Shown here: one piece after another, positions 55,477 to 64,000 of the stretch | Position numbering within the stretch: the stretch's first letter is position 1 | Layout of the letters: each line of letters opens with the position of its first letter | Assembly: GCA_017307285.1 (NCBI GenBank) | Contig: JAFKFI010000054.1 | Span: 62,001-126,000 of the forward strand | Length of the DNA stretch: 64,000 bases | Direction: 5' to 3' | From: Alphaproteobacteria bacterium | GTDB taxonomy: Bacteria > Pseudomonadota > Alphaproteobacteria > Acetobacterales > Acetobacteraceae | Program-made: the position numbers and the translations under genes | The notes under the pieces: generated by a model | Databases searched by the model: none | What the model was told of the DNA's origin: nothing | The model's input: the letters and a program-made list of their open reading frames with translations, nothing else

Positions 55477-56637
55477 TCAGGGGTGCGATGCCGGCGGCTT
55501 GGCGGCCGCCTTGCGCAGCGCGGCGAGGGCGCGGTCGAGATCGGGCTCGCCGATCGGCGCGCCGATCGCTCGCTCGGCGGCCCAGTGGTCGCGCGCGCCG
55601 ATCGCCTCGACCCGTGGGTTCGGATGCAGGTAGCGGTCGAACCCCTCGGTCTCGAAGCCGAGCGAGTGCAGAGCATACCAGAGCGGGCGATCCACCAGCT
55701 TGAGCCAGGCCAACTGACCGGGCGCCAGCACACCGGCCTGCAGCCGCGCCTGGTTGAGCAGCGTCATCAAGCCGGTGTGCGTGAAGGCATGGCGTCCCAT
55801 CGCCGCCAGGGCAGGCGTCAGCAGAATTTGGTCCCGCAAGATGACATCGGCGGCGGCGGCGAGGGCGTCGGACAGGGTGAGCGGAGCGTCGGGCCCTTCC
55901 GGTCGATCCTCCTCCCGACCGCCGAGGCAGGCAGACAGATCGCCGAGCAGGCGCAGCGCCTCGGTCCGCCGCTCGGCGAGATGCAGCGCGAAGACCGCCA
56001 GCAGACACCGGGCCTGGGGGCTCGCGCGCTCGACCCCGCGCCAGGGCGGGCCGAGTTGCAGGGTCAGGGCCTGACGCGCCGCATTGTCGTCGAAGCCGCC
56101 GTCACCCCGCGTCGCGAACCGCGCGATCCACTCCTCGGGCGTGAGCGCGTAATCCGCCGGGCGGGGGTCCGGCGACGGGGGCACGAGCCGCAGGCGGCGG
56201 CCGGCGAACGCGGCGGTCGTGCGGAAGGAGGCGGCCTGCTCGCGGATCAGTCCGTCGAGATCGAACATCCGCCGATAACGCGCGGGCGCGGCGCGCAGCA
56301 TGCAGACCAGGCCGAGCGACAGCATGAGGACCGCCGCGGGAATGCGCAGGAAGGCGCCGACGTCGTGCGCGATGCCGTAGAGGTCGCGCAGCGTGACGCC
56401 GTTCGGGTCGGCCGCCGCCATCTGCCGGTCGGCCAGATCGTAGCGATCGGTGAAGTGCCGGATGAAACCGATCTCGCGATGATGCAGCGCCATCACCGCG
56501 GCGCTGATTGCGCCGTGGTAGTTGCTCCACAACAGGTACGCGAAGACGCAGCCGCAGGTGAGACTGACGATCAGGTAGAAGCCGGCGTTGTCGTCGCCGG
56601 ACGCCCAGCTGGCGCGCGGATTGGATTGCGGCCGCAT
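55477..56637 (-). CDS. DotM/IcmP-like coupling-complex protein (TrbA type)
   Basis: A 386-residue membrane protein. One span lies near the N-terminus (NAGFYLIVSLTCGCVFAYLL) and two more around residues 90-125 (RIPAAVLMLSLGLVCML). The cytoplasmic part has EEWIARFATRGDGGFDDNAARQ split by family-type spacing and a late YALHSLGFETEGFDRYLHPN. This matches IcmP/DotM and IncI TrbA, partners of the DotL coupling protein. Its stop is near the + strand regulator, and it ends the long Dot-like operon. Confidence 0.82.
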   Translation of the reverse strand: MRPQSNPRASWASGDDNAGFYLIVSLTCGCVFAYLLWSNYHGAISAAVMALHHREIGFIRHFTDRYDLADRQMAAADPNGVTLRDLYGIAHDVGAFLRIPAAVLMLSLGLVCMLRAAPARYRRMFDLDGLIREQAASFRTTAAFAGRRLRLVPPSPDPRPADYALTPEEWIARFATRGDGGFDDNAARQALTLQLGPPWRGVERASPQARCLLAVFALHLAERRTEALRLLGDLSACLGGREEDRPEGPDAPLTLSDALAAAADVILRDQILLTPALAAMGRHAFTHTGLMTLLNQARLQAGVLAPGQLAWLKLVDRPLWYALHSLGFETEGFDRYLHPNPRVEAIGARDHWAAERAIGAPIGEPDLDRALAALRKAAAKPPASHP

Positions 56638-56638
56638 A

Positions 56639-57187
56639 TCAGTTCCTCGCCGCGAGGGTGGTGCGCGCCGGAGCAGGGACGGTGCGTTCGGTCAGCGATT
56701 GCAGTCGCAGCGCCTGCTTCAACACGGCGCGGAGATACGTCGCCTTATGCTCCGGGGCGTGCGAGTGGTAGTAGCCGACGCCCTCCCAGAAGTCTCCGTG
56801 CGCCTCGTCGAGGCCCTGCCGCAGGATCCAGGCGCCGGCCTCGATATTGGCGCAGAAATTGTCGCGCAGCGCGCGATAGGCACGGGAGATCGTCGCATGC
56901 CAATGCGCCGCCACCTGCGGCAGCCAGATCTGATTGACCTGCATCGGCCCGATGTCGACGGTGTCGTTGGTGTTCTGACTGACGGCGTCGAGCGAGCCGC
57001 CCTCGACGTTGAGCAGGATGACCAGCACCGCCGGCGGCAGGCGGTAGAGGCGCGCGGCGGCGTTGATGCAGCCCGCGATGAGTTGCTGATTGGCGGTCGC
57101 GCCGCCGGCGTACGGGTCCGCACCCGCCCAGCCGGGCGCGGCGAGGAGCGAGAGGACCGCCGCGGCCGCGAATGCCACGCGCCTCAC
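56639..57187 (-). CDS. Lytic transglycosylase
   Basis: A 182-residue secreted enzyme from a GTG that overlaps the previous stop. It has a signal peptide (RRVAFAAAAVLSLLAAPGWA) and an SLT core: LPPAVLVILLNVEGGSLDAV with the catalytic-type glutamate, DIGPMQVNQIWLPQV, and ANIEAGAWILRQGLDEAHGD. It digests peptidoglycan locally to let the secretion channel through. VirB1 and PilT-type enzymes do the same in other systems. Confidence 0.85.
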   Translation of the reverse strand: MRRVAFAAAAVLSLLAAPGWAGADPYAGGATANQQLIAGCINAAARLYRLPPAVLVILLNVEGGSLDAVSQNTNDTVDIGPMQVNQIWLPQVAAHWHATISRAYRALRDNFCANIEAGAWILRQGLDEAHGDFWEGVGYYHSHAPEHKATYLRAVLKQALRLQSLTERTVPAPARTTLAARN

Positions 57188-57627
57188 GGCCCGGCTCCCG
57201 GGCCGGTTGCGGCGCTCGGCGACGCGCTGCGCTCGACCTGGATGCGGCGGTCGGTGGCCGCCGACCACAACGCGTTGAGTGCATTGACCGCGATCACGCC
57301 GGGGCGGCTGGCCTGTGCTGAGGCCTCCATGATGGAGAGCATTACCGTGGCGAAGGTGCCGGCGCCGATCCCACGCAGCCGATAGCCGAACAACGCCTCG
57401 GGGTCGCGGACGACATCGAGGGCGAACCCCTTGCCGGTCGCCTCGCGCCACACCGCCTCGCCCGCCACGACGAGCGCCGGCAGCAGGCCTGTGGGCGAGG
57501 CGGCGATCATCGGCGGGACCGACAGATCCTCGCCGGTGGCCCGGTCGCGGCAGATGATGGCGCGCCCGTCGCGGACGAGCAGTTCCTCCATAACGCGACT
57601 AACGGTCGCGACCTCGACGGCGCTCAT
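57184..57627 (-). CDS. Secretion-operon protein of unknown role
   Basis: A 147-residue soluble protein: MSAVEVATVSRVMEELLVRD, FATVMLSIMEASAQASRPGV. No domain is recognised. It overlaps its neighbours by 4 bp on both sides within the Dot-like operon (IcmT upstream, transglycosylase downstream), so a role in the secretion system is likely. Confidence 0.6.
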   Translation of the reverse strand: MSAVEVATVSRVMEELLVRDGRAIICRDRATGEDLSVPPMIAASPTGLLPALVVAGEAVWREATGKGFALDVVRDPEALFGYRLRGIGAGTFATVMLSIMEASAQASRPGVIAVNALNALWSAATDRRIQVERSASPSAATGPGAGP

Positions 57628-57872
57628 GCCAGCCTCCGGCGGTTCCAGGTGGGCACGGCGGGCCGCGTCGCGCCCGCGAGGAAGCGGCGGCCGAGACGAA
57701 GCACCGCCGGCAAGGTCAGGCCGAAGAACGAGATCACCGAGAAGAACAGCATGCCGATGACGGCGACATAGAAGGTCGCCCAGCTCCAGTAGACCAGGAA
57801 ACAGAGGACCGGCAGGCAGGCGCGTGCGTCGAGCATTAGCACCCGGACCGGCTGGCCGGTGTTGCGCCACAT
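57624..57872 (-). CDS. IcmT/TraK-like membrane protein
   Basis: An 82-residue protein starting MWRNTGQPVRVLMLDARACL with two membrane spans (FLVYWSWATFYVAVIGMLFF, SVISFFGLTLPAVL) and a basic tail. The WRNTGQPVR...LDARA start is the signature of IcmT of Dot/Icm and TraK of IncI plasmids, small inner-membrane parts of type IVB systems. Confidence 0.82.
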   Translation of the reverse strand: MWRNTGQPVRVLMLDARACLPVLCFLVYWSWATFYVAVIGMLFFSVISFFGLTLPAVLRLGRRFLAGATRPAVPTWNRRRLA

Positions 57873-57904
57873 GGTTCAGCGTCCTCCCGCGTCATCGTCG
57901 CGCA

Positions 57905-59074
57905 TCATCCGATGCTTCTCTTCTCGTGCATCGCCACCCGCTCGGAGATCCGGCCCTCCTCGAGCGCGAGATCGATCGCGCGCGCGTAGGACTGGCCCTG
58001 CTCGTCGATCGCGAGGCGGGTCAACGTCGGCCATTCGCTCGGATCGCTGCGCAGGAACTTGCTGCGTAGCGCGCCGTCGAAGGCGAGGAACTCGCGCAGC
58101 GCTGTGCGTCCGCCATCCACCGACTGCGCGAGCCGCTGGTTGATCACCAGGCGGAGCGATTGCGCGACGGCCGAGATCAGGTTGTCGCGCTCGTCGGCCG
58201 GGCAGAGGCTGGCGATGCGCTGCATGGTGAGCGCCACGTCGTTGGCATGAACCGTGGTCGTCAGCACGTGGCCGGAGATGGCGGCCTGGATGGCGGCGCC
58301 CATGGTCTCGCTGTCACGGCACTCGCCGACGATGATGTCGGTCGGCTCACGACGCATGCAGCCGCGGATGAACAGCGGGAAGGACGGCATGTCGCGCGGG
58401 ATCTCGGTCTGGTTGATGGTCGACGACACGCCGCGCACACGCTCGAGGAGGAACTCGACCGGCGCCGCGCCCTCGACGATGTTGTAGTTCCCCTCGGGGT
58501 CGAGCAGCTTGGCGACGGTCATACCGGCGATCAGCGTCGATTTGCCCGAGCCGGTGCCGCCGCTCACGATCACCATGCCCTCGCGCGGGCGATAGGCTTC
58601 GAGGATGCCCGGCTCGACCAGCTGCGCGTCGAGCGACGGCGGCATGTCGGCGATCGGCCGCAGCACGATGTTGCCGCCATCCCGTCGCGCGGTGCGGGTA
58701 GGCGTGGCGTTGAGCCGAAAGCGCAGCCGCGTGGAGCGGTCGATGGCGATGGCGTAGGCGGTATCGAAGTCCTTGCCGCCTTGCAGGCGCGCCATGCCGT
58801 CCGCCCCATAGAGGTGGTTGACGATCTGCGAAAACTCGCCCTCATCGAGCGAGCCGCCCGTCGCCTGGTGATTACGGCCGTGGATCATCAGCCAGACCGG
58901 GTGGCCGGTCTGGAAGCTGACCCGTGAGGCGCGCGCACGGAACGCCCAGGTCAGCAGCGAGTCGAGGCCGGGCGCATGCTTGCGCGCCTCCTGCACCCAA
59001 CGAAGTCCCTCGTCCGGCCAGACCACATCGATCGCCGACGAGGCGAGCGGGATGGGGGTAAGGCTATCGAGCAT
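57905..59074 (-). CDS. DotB/TraJ-type secretion ATPase
   Basis: A 389-residue hexameric ATPase of the VirB11/PilT class. Walker A is GGTGSGKST (172-180). The Asp box and His box fit (IIVGECRDSETMGAAIQAAI, then GHVLTTTVHAND). Residues 50-130 form the N-terminal domain. DotB powers channel opening in type IVB systems, and TraJ does so in IncI plasmids. The gene is intact and lies between DotC and IcmT as in related operons. Confidence 0.9.
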   Translation of the reverse strand: MLDSLTPIPLASSAIDVVWPDEGLRWVQEARKHAPGLDSLLTWAFRARASRVSFQTGHPVWLMIHGRNHQATGGSLDEGEFSQIVNHLYGADGMARLQGGKDFDTAYAIAIDRSTRLRFRLNATPTRTARRDGGNIVLRPIADMPPSLDAQLVEPGILEAYRPREGMVIVSGGTGSGKSTLIAGMTVAKLLDPEGNYNIVEGAAPVEFLLERVRGVSSTINQTEIPRDMPSFPLFIRGCMRREPTDIIVGECRDSETMGAAIQAAISGHVLTTTVHANDVALTMQRIASLCPADERDNLISAVAQSLRLVINQRLAQSVDGGRTALREFLAFDGALRSKFLRSDPSEWPTLTRLAIDEQGQSYARAIDLALEEGRISERVAMHEKRSIG

Positions 59075-59131
59075 CGACCAGCCTCAATCGCGCGTTGGCC
59101 AAGCCGCATGCCAGGGCGGGGTGTGCTGTCG

Positions 59132-60085
59132 TCATCGCGGGCACCCAGCGCCGGGCTTCCAGCGCCGGGCGTTGCCTTGCAGGCCCGGCTGGTCGGTGAT
59201 GCGGATGGTGCGGTCGCCGACATGCAGACTGTCGCGGCCGCCCACGACGCGGCGGTTGTGGAAGGCGATCTTGGGCTGCTCGACCAGCCGGGCGCGCAGC
59301 AGCACGCGGTAGCGCGCCATGCCGACGATGTCGCGATCGAGGCGGCCGAGATCGCTGAGAAAAATCTCAACGGCCTGCTTCTCGCCCTGCACCCAGCCCT
59401 CGGCCACCCACTTGTTCCAGTAGGCGGCCTCCTGCTTGGTGCGCGGCAACGCGCCGTCGGTGGGGCGGCGCGGCTTGGCCCAGACGCGCACGAGATAGGC
59501 CCGCCAGTTCGGCGGCGCGGACGACAGCTGGGCCTCGCGGGTGATCTGGTAGATGCACGACGTCTCGCGCGCCGCCTGGCCGCCATCGCCGAGCGCGAAC
59601 GCCATTTGCGCGGCGGAGACGATCGGCGGCCGCATCAATGTCTGACCGCTGCTGACCGGCAGCACGAGAGTGCGAAAGTCGTAGGCGGTGTCGAGCTGCG
59701 CCTGATAACGGCGGAGCATCTCGTTGAGTGCGAAACTGCGTCCCGCCAAGCCGCCTTGCGCGCCATAGGTCATGGCGGCGGTGCGCACCATGTCGGCGCG
59801 GCCGGGTTCCAGGCCGTCGCCCTTCTCGTCGCCCGGACGAGCGGCCTGCAACGCCTCGAGCGAGGGCGGCGGCTCGGTGCCGGTCACCAAGGGGTCTTCC
59901 GACGCGCCGGTGATCGGCTTGTTCAGCGGATTGCCGAGATCCGGCAGGTTCTGCTCAACCTGATCCGGCGTGGGATCGGGTGGCACGCGCGGCGATGTCA
60001 GATTGTCGCCGGCCCGGCTCGCGGTCGAGCAGGCGAGACCGGCGACAACGGCCGCGGTCATGAGCAGCGCGCGGGACCTAGACAT
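59132..60085 (-). CDS. DotC/TraI-type outer-membrane protein
   Basis: A 317-residue protein with a signal peptide and lipobox-like GLACS near residue 19. The mature part contains TAAMTYGAQGGLAGRSFALN, TAYDFRTLVLPVSSGQTLMR, PPIVSAAQMA and YLVRVW, all typical of DotC of Dot/Icm and TraI of IncI plasmids. DotC and DotD place the secretin-like core in the outer membrane. Its start overlaps the end of DotD. Confidence 0.9.
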   Translation of the reverse strand: MSRSRALLMTAAVVAGLACSTASRAGDNLTSPRVPPDPTPDQVEQNLPDLGNPLNKPITGASEDPLVTGTEPPPSLEALQAARPGDEKGDGLEPGRADMVRTAAMTYGAQGGLAGRSFALNEMLRRYQAQLDTAYDFRTLVLPVSSGQTLMRPPIVSAAQMAFALGDGGQAARETSCIYQITREAQLSSAPPNWRAYLVRVWAKPRRPTDGALPRTKQEAAYWNKWVAEGWVQGEKQAVEIFLSDLGRLDRDIVGMARYRVLLRARLVEQPKIAFHNRRVVGGRDSLHVGDRTIRITDQPGLQGNARRWKPGAGCPR

Positions 60086-60545
60086 GGTGGATCACCTGGA
60101 CCTGGTGATGGAGGGGATCGAGCTGCACCGTCGCGCGCGTGCCGGCTTCCGCGCCGAGCGCCTGGAACACCTGATAGACCGGGACCGACGACAGCGTGAT
60201 CGCCACGGCGAGCGGCTTCTGATCGGATGGGCCGACGGTATGAAAGGTGTAGCCGATGCTGGCCGCGAGCTCGGCGACGCCCTTGTCGAGCGGCCCGTTC
60301 CAGTTGAACGACACAGTACGCTGCAGGTCGTCCGGAACGACGGGACCGGAAAATCGCCCGACGCTCGGCGAAAGCTGACCGAGCTCGGCCATCTCGGCGT
60401 CGACATGGCGCATGCTCTGCTGCAGCGCCTGCTCCGGATTGGGCATACCGGGCGTGGCGACGTTGGTCGGCACCGGGATCGTGCCGGCGCAGCCGGTGAG
60501 CAGCAGGCCGGCCGCGAGCAAGGGACTGACGGTCGCGCGGATCAT
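60078..60545 (-). CDS. DotD/TraH-type lipoprotein
   Basis: A 155-residue lipoprotein with the signal and lipobox AAGLLLTGCAGT. The mature part has MRHVDAEMAELGQLSPSVGR, then RTVSFNWNGPLDKGVAELAA and VYQVFQALGAEAGTRATVQL, the N0-like fold of DotD. It overlaps DotC at its end and shares 4 bp with the preceding gene. It works with DotC in outer-membrane assembly. Confidence 0.88.
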   Translation of the reverse strand: MIRATVSPLLAAGLLLTGCAGTIPVPTNVATPGMPNPEQALQQSMRHVDAEMAELGQLSPSVGRFSGPVVPDDLQRTVSFNWNGPLDKGVAELAASIGYTFHTVGPSDQKPLAVAITLSSVPVYQVFQALGAEAGTRATVQLDPLHHQVQVIHHV

Positions 60546-60871
60546 GAAACATCTCCGGGCATCGCCGCGCCGCTCGGGTAGCAAGGGGCGGGGCGGCGAG
60601 GGACCGCGGCGGGGGTCGTGCGGGCGGAGGGATGCGGTTCCAGGCAGGGCCATTCGCCGGAACTCCGCTCCGGCGCGGCGAAAAGGGCCTCCCGCATGGC
60701 GCGGTCGCGCCAATTGACCCGGGCGTGGTGGTTCGACTGCCAGCCGGCCGCGAGCGCCACCTGCTTCGGATCGTGTTGGTTGCGGCCGAAAAGGCCGTGC
60801 CGGTTCATCCGCCGCGGCACACTGAACGGAACCACCAGCGCGGCCCCGAGCTGCAAGGTGAGATGCGCCAT
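60542..60871 (-). CDS. First gene of the Dot-like operon, hypothetical
   Basis: A 109-residue basic protein (ALVVPFSVPRRMNRHGLFGR, HARVNWRDRAMREALFAAPE). Its ATG follows GGAGGGAG and lies 42 bp from transfer-gene box 8. The stop overlaps the DotD start (ATGA). No family is recognised. The proline-rich end may be disordered. Confidence 0.55.
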   Translation of the reverse strand: MAHLTLQLGAALVVPFSVPRRMNRHGLFGRNQHDPKQVALAAGWQSNHHARVNWRDRAMREALFAAPERSSGEWPCLEPHPSARTTPAAVPRRPAPCYPSGAAMPGDVS

Positions 60872-60913
60872 CGCCACTCCCTCCACCGTTGCCCAGAGGC
60901 TATCGAGGGTTCT

Positions 60914-60924
60914 TGCGAACGGGA
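60914..60924 (-). promoter_or_regulatory. Transfer-gene box 8
   Basis: TCCCGTTCGCA in gene direction, 42 bp before the ATG at 60871, at the head of the operon from the hypothetical gene through DotD, DotC, DotB and IcmT to IcmP. Confidence 0.65.
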
Positions 60925-60949
60925 CGCGGGTCGCCGCCCGCGATCACCC

Positions 60950-61435
60950 TCAAGCGGAGGCCGCGTTCGCGCGCCGCTCGCGCGGCAACGGAACCGCGTC
61001 GCCCTGGGCGTCAGCGCGTACATAGATCGCGTAGCCGAGACGACGGACCCGGCCGCCGCGCACCAGGACAGCCGGGTGGTGGTTCAATCCACCACTGTCC
61101 CGACCGAGATGCCGGGTGACGTCCTTGGGCGATCGCGGCTCGGTCAGGTAGGCGAGAATGGCGTCGCGGATCGGATGCGCTCGCTCATCCTGCAATGAAA
61201 CCACGTCCCCCACGTAATCGGCGTGGGCATAGGTCGCAAAGCCAAGGCGCCGGACCAAGCCGCGCCGCCGCATCGCTGCGAGGTGCCCCGTCGCGGCCGG
61301 CACGGAGCGATCGATATGCTCGGCAATCGCCTTCGCTGTGCGGGGTTCGGTCAGGAACGCCTGAATGGCGTCGCGAATCGGCTGCGCCCTGGCCCAAGGC
61401 CGCGTCGACTGAGATGGCGCGGGCATGGCGTTCAC
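60950..61435 (-). CDS. Tandem winged-helix protein (internal duplication)
   Basis: A 161-residue protein built of two similar 60-residue units. Unit 1 is QPIRDAIQAFLTEPRTAKAI then GLVRRLGFATYAHAD. Unit 2 is HPIRDAILAYLTEPRSPKDV then GRVRRLGYAIYVRAD. Each looks like an ArsR/MarR-type winged helix. A single chain could bind DNA like a dimer. It starts at a GTG overlapping the IcmB stop, and lies just before box 8, so it may regulate the operon downstream. Confidence 0.65.
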   Translation of the reverse strand: MNAMPAPSQSTRPWARAQPIRDAIQAFLTEPRTAKAIAEHIDRSVPAATGHLAAMRRRGLVRRLGFATYAHADYVGDVVSLQDERAHPIRDAILAYLTEPRSPKDVTRHLGRDSGGLNHHPAVLVRGGRVRRLGYAIYVRADAQGDAVPLPRERRANAASA

Positions 61436-64000
61436 TCCGCAGCCATCGGCAGGTCGCTGTCATCGCTTCCGTAGGCGCGCAGCACCAGGCCGAGGCCATG
61501 GCCGCGGATCAGCTCGTCGGCCAGTTCGTCGACCACGCCTGCCTCCACCCGATCGGCGGCGTCGCCCTTCTTGAGGCGGGATTTGGTGCGGCGTTCGATC
61601 TCATCGAGCGCCGATCCATCGGGGAACACCTTGGACAAGCGCCGCAGGCCCTCGCTAAAGCCAACCTTGGCGAAGATGCGATTGCGCAGGTTGGTGTCGC
61701 CCGGAGTGGTCGAGAGCGCCCACAACTCGACCGGACCCAGGCTGTTGACCAGCAGCTGCTCGTAGTGCGCGTCACCGGCCTGCAGGATGGCGAGGAACGG
61801 CGCGCCGCCCTTCTTCGGTCCGGTCAGGCGGTAGCGCACGATCTTGGCGCTGGCGTCGGACAGGTCGAAGCGCCTGACGATCTCCTCGAGCTCGCGCTGA
61901 TCGCCGGCGCGCAGCACGAAGCGGCCGGTCGATTGGGCGATGACGCCCTCGCCCATGTCCGACAGGCGTTGGCTGGCGAATCCCAGTTGCACGTTGTGCT
62001 TGCGGCCCTCGCGCACATCGAGCTCGGCCTGCGCGCGCACCAGCGGGCTGCCCTGGGTGCGATGCCATTCATCGTAGTCGATGCGCTTGACCGTCTCGTA
62101 GACCTCGGTGAAGCGGGCGCGATGGTAGTCCCGCACGCGCTCCGGCACGAACTGCAGGTAGTCGGGGTGCAGGAAGAAGTTGCGCGCCAGGATGTGCCGC
62201 GCCAGCAGGTACATCATCTCGGTCTGCCGGTTGGCGGCGGCCGAGCCGGTCGGGGCAACGTCGATGTAGCGCTCGAAGATCTGCGACGCCTTCTCCGTGG
62301 TTTCGGCGATCTTGAGGCTGTCGAACAGGTCACGCACTTGGTCGCTGCGCACCGCGCCGATCAGGTCCTGCAGGATCGGCACGGCGTGGCGTTGCGCCCG
62401 CTCGGCCAGGCGGTGCTCGCCGGCGTCGCACAGCCCCTCGACCACATCGCGCCAGTACGGCGCCTCGTGGTGCAGGTCGATGCGGTGCCGCTCGATGGCG
62501 CGATCGACCTCCGGCTCGACGCCGCGACGATAGTGCTTGGCGCTGCCGCCGGCCTCGGTGCAAAGCCGATAGGCTTCGTCGATCACCAGCGCGATCATCT
62601 GCGCCATGCCCTCGAACGGCGTCGTGGTGTCGGGCGGCAAGGTCGCCAGCAGCAGGAAATTCTGCAGGAAGGCGCGCTCCAGCGGCAGCGGATACTCGCA
62701 GCCGACCTGCAGATCGAAGATGTTGAACTCGAAACCAGGAGCGAACTGCAGCGCCACGAAGATCGCCTCGCGGCGGCGGTTCGGCGCGAGCGCCTCCTGC
62801 ATCAGCCGGACGAAGCCTTCGGCGCTCTTGCCGATATCGGCCTTGCCGATCAGCGGCAGCTTGGCACCGTGCGCGCCGAGCACCGCGGAACTCAGGCAGA
62901 GGCCGATATTGATGGTGTTCGCCAGCACGGATTTGCCGCTGCCGGGGGGTGCGACGAAGAGGTCGCACACCAGCGGCCGTTTGCGGCCGCCGGAGGGATC
63001 GTAGGGCCAGATGCCGCCGTCCGGGCGGCGAAACAGCACGCTGCCGCTCTCCCAGGGCGAGGCGGTGCGGTTCCACGGCAGCATGGTGAGCGCGTCGCTG
63101 AGCAGAGCGAGCGAGGGATTGGCGGTCGAGGCCAGCGCCAAGCCTGGCACGCTGCTCATGACACCTTCAAGCGGATCGCCGACGACGGTCGTGGTCTTGG
63201 CGTTGCCCCAGCCCTCGATACGCTGCGAGAGGGTGGACATGCGCCGGCGCAGCTTGGCGGGCTGCTCGACCGGCGCCCAGGTGGCGAAGCTCGCCCGCAG
63301 CTTGACGCTGATGTGATTCTCCTTCTCGCGGGCTTCGCGCAGGAATGCGAAGGCGCGGCGCAGATCGGCGTTGCCGGGAAACATCGAGAGAAAACTGGCG
63401 CCGATGTCCCTCATTTGCATCGACGCCTTGCCGCCGCCCTCGATGACGATCGCGGCGCGCCAGGGCAGCCGGTCCTGGCCCAGCGTGGCGGCCAGCTCGA
63501 CGAACGGGCGGGGATCCTCGGGGCCGAGATTCATGTCGACGCAGGCGAAGGCGTTGTCGCCGAACTCGACACGCTGGCCGCCCTGCGTCACCGCGTCGGC
63601 GTAGAACAACTGGTCGCGCAGCGGCGGCCACAGCAGGCACTCGGCCTTGGGGTGCTTGACGTCGTCCTCGGGGCAGCGCGGCATCACCCGATCGCCCGGC
63701 AGCGCCGGCCGCCATTCCGAGCCGGACATCTCGCGGTACATCGCCTCGCGCGCGAGCTTCAGTGCGTCGTGTGGCTCGATCACCGTGGCCGAGACGTCGT
63801 GCGCGCGCAGCGCTGAGAGCACGCGCGAGGTGAAGGCGGCGTGGCGGGCGGCCATGATCTCGCTGCGCATGGTGAAGCGCTGCGTCTCCCCGATTGCGCC
63901 GGCGGCACGGGCGTTGGCGGCGTACTCGGCCTTGAGCTGCTTGCGCTCCTCCTTGGTCAGCACCGTGCTGCGGGTCCAGACGATGAAGCAGGAGGTCTCC
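61432..64000 (-). CDS. IcmB/DotO (TraU)-type secretion ATPase, partial
   Basis: The frame is open to the right edge, so the 5' end lies outside; at least 855 residues are present. Walker A is in CDLFVAPPGSGKSVLANTIN and an acidic Walker B-like AQMIALVIDEAYRLCTEAGG follows. A C-terminal half has HNVQLGFASQRLSDMGEGVI and GVIAQSTGRFVLRAGDQREL. This matches the VirB4-related IcmB/DotO of Dot/Icm and TraU of IncI plasmids, the motor that drives assembly and transport. Confidence 0.88.
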   Translation of the reverse strand, partial: ETSCFIVWTRSTVLTKEERKQLKAEYAANARAAGAIGETQRFTMRSEIMAARHAAFTSRVLSALRAHDVSATVIEPHDALKLAREAMYREMSGSEWRPALPGDRVMPRCPEDDVKHPKAECLLWPPLRDQLFYADAVTQGGQRVEFGDNAFACVDMNLGPEDPRPFVELAATLGQDRLPWRAAIVIEGGGKASMQMRDIGASFLSMFPGNADLRRAFAFLREAREKENHISVKLRASFATWAPVEQPAKLRRRMSTLSQRIEGWGNAKTTTVVGDPLEGVMSSVPGLALASTANPSLALLSDALTMLPWNRTASPWESGSVLFRRPDGGIWPYDPSGGRKRPLVCDLFVAPPGSGKSVLANTINIGLCLSSAVLGAHGAKLPLIGKADIGKSAEGFVRLMQEALAPNRRREAIFVALQFAPGFEFNIFDLQVGCEYPLPLERAFLQNFLLLATLPPDTTTPFEGMAQMIALVIDEAYRLCTEAGGSAKHYRRGVEPEVDRAIERHRIDLHHEAPYWRDVVEGLCDAGEHRLAERAQRHAVPILQDLIGAVRSDQVRDLFDSLKIAETTEKASQIFERYIDVAPTGSAAANRQTEMMYLLARHILARNFFLHPDYLQFVPERVRDYHRARFTEVYETVKRIDYDEWHRTQGSPLVRAQAELDVREGRKHNVQLGFASQRLSDMGEGVIAQSTGRFVLRAGDQRELEEIVRRFDLSDASAKIVRYRLTGPKKGGAPFLAILQAGDAHYEQLLVNSLGPVELWALSTTPGDTNLRNRIFAKVGFSEGLRRLSKVFPDGSALDEIERRTKSRLKKGDAADRVEAGVVDELADELIRGHGLGLVLRAYGSDDSDLPMAAE

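Overview
The window looks like part of a large conjugative element, either a plasmid or an integrative conjugative element, from a high-GC alphaproteobacterium. The GcrA regulator, coenzyme-B12-dependent NrdJ and an accessory set typical of Acetobacteraceae, Methylobacterium and similar genera suggest this; the exact genus cannot be told. No replication initiator, integrase, rRNA, tRNA or CRISPR array is visible. Most of the DNA is GC-rich throughout.

Layout. (1) Positions 1 to 31 kb hold an accessory or leading region, almost all on the + strand. It carries a DUF3991/TOPRIM protein, an HD phosphohydrolase, class II ribonucleotide reductase NrdJ, a frameshifted HU protein and a WGR protein. 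It also carries several conserved orphan families (DUF6878, DUF6915, XF1762), an ArdC-like antirestriction protein, a winged-helix protein, GcrA, a 1734-residue DarB-like methylase-helicase, a ParB-like protein and SSB. Six of these genes are preceded by the same type of intergenic hairpin (CGCAAGGG...CCCTTGC). (2) Two probable defence cargos interrupt the backbone: a DEAH (XPD-like) helicase with a C-terminal PD-(D/E)XK nuclease at 21-23.5 kb, and a 1050-residue SIR2-STAND-TPR protein ending in a cold-shock-like domain at 47.5-50.6 kb. (3) Positions 23.5-24.6 kb and 32-43 kb are rich in broken genes: a queuine-transferase-like gene, a MobA/MobL relaxase remnant, Ku, a NERD protein, a PLP decarboxylase and a BRO protein. 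An IS630-family insertion sequence lies at 28.3-29.45 kb. (4) Positions 39-64 kb hold the conjugation module: a MobF relaxase-helicase with small partner genes, a DotL/TrbC-type coupling protein, and a type IVB (I-type, Dot/Icm-like) secretion system with DotD, DotC, DotB, IcmT, a lytic transglycosylase, IcmP/DotM and IcmB/DotO. The last gene runs off the right edge.

How it fits together. Transfer genes on both strands share an invariant 9-bp box (CCGTTCGCA) 38-50 bp upstream of eight start codons, so a single regulator or promoter type probably controls the transfer regulon. The leading-side genes (ArdC, DarB-like, SSB, ParB-like) would protect and process incoming DNA after transfer, and the shared hairpin leaders may coordinate their expression. 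The two large ATPases probably defend the host against competing phages or plasmids. Intact 5.2-kb, 3.1-kb and 3.2-kb reading frames suggest that most frameshifts in small genes are real decay rather than poor sequence.
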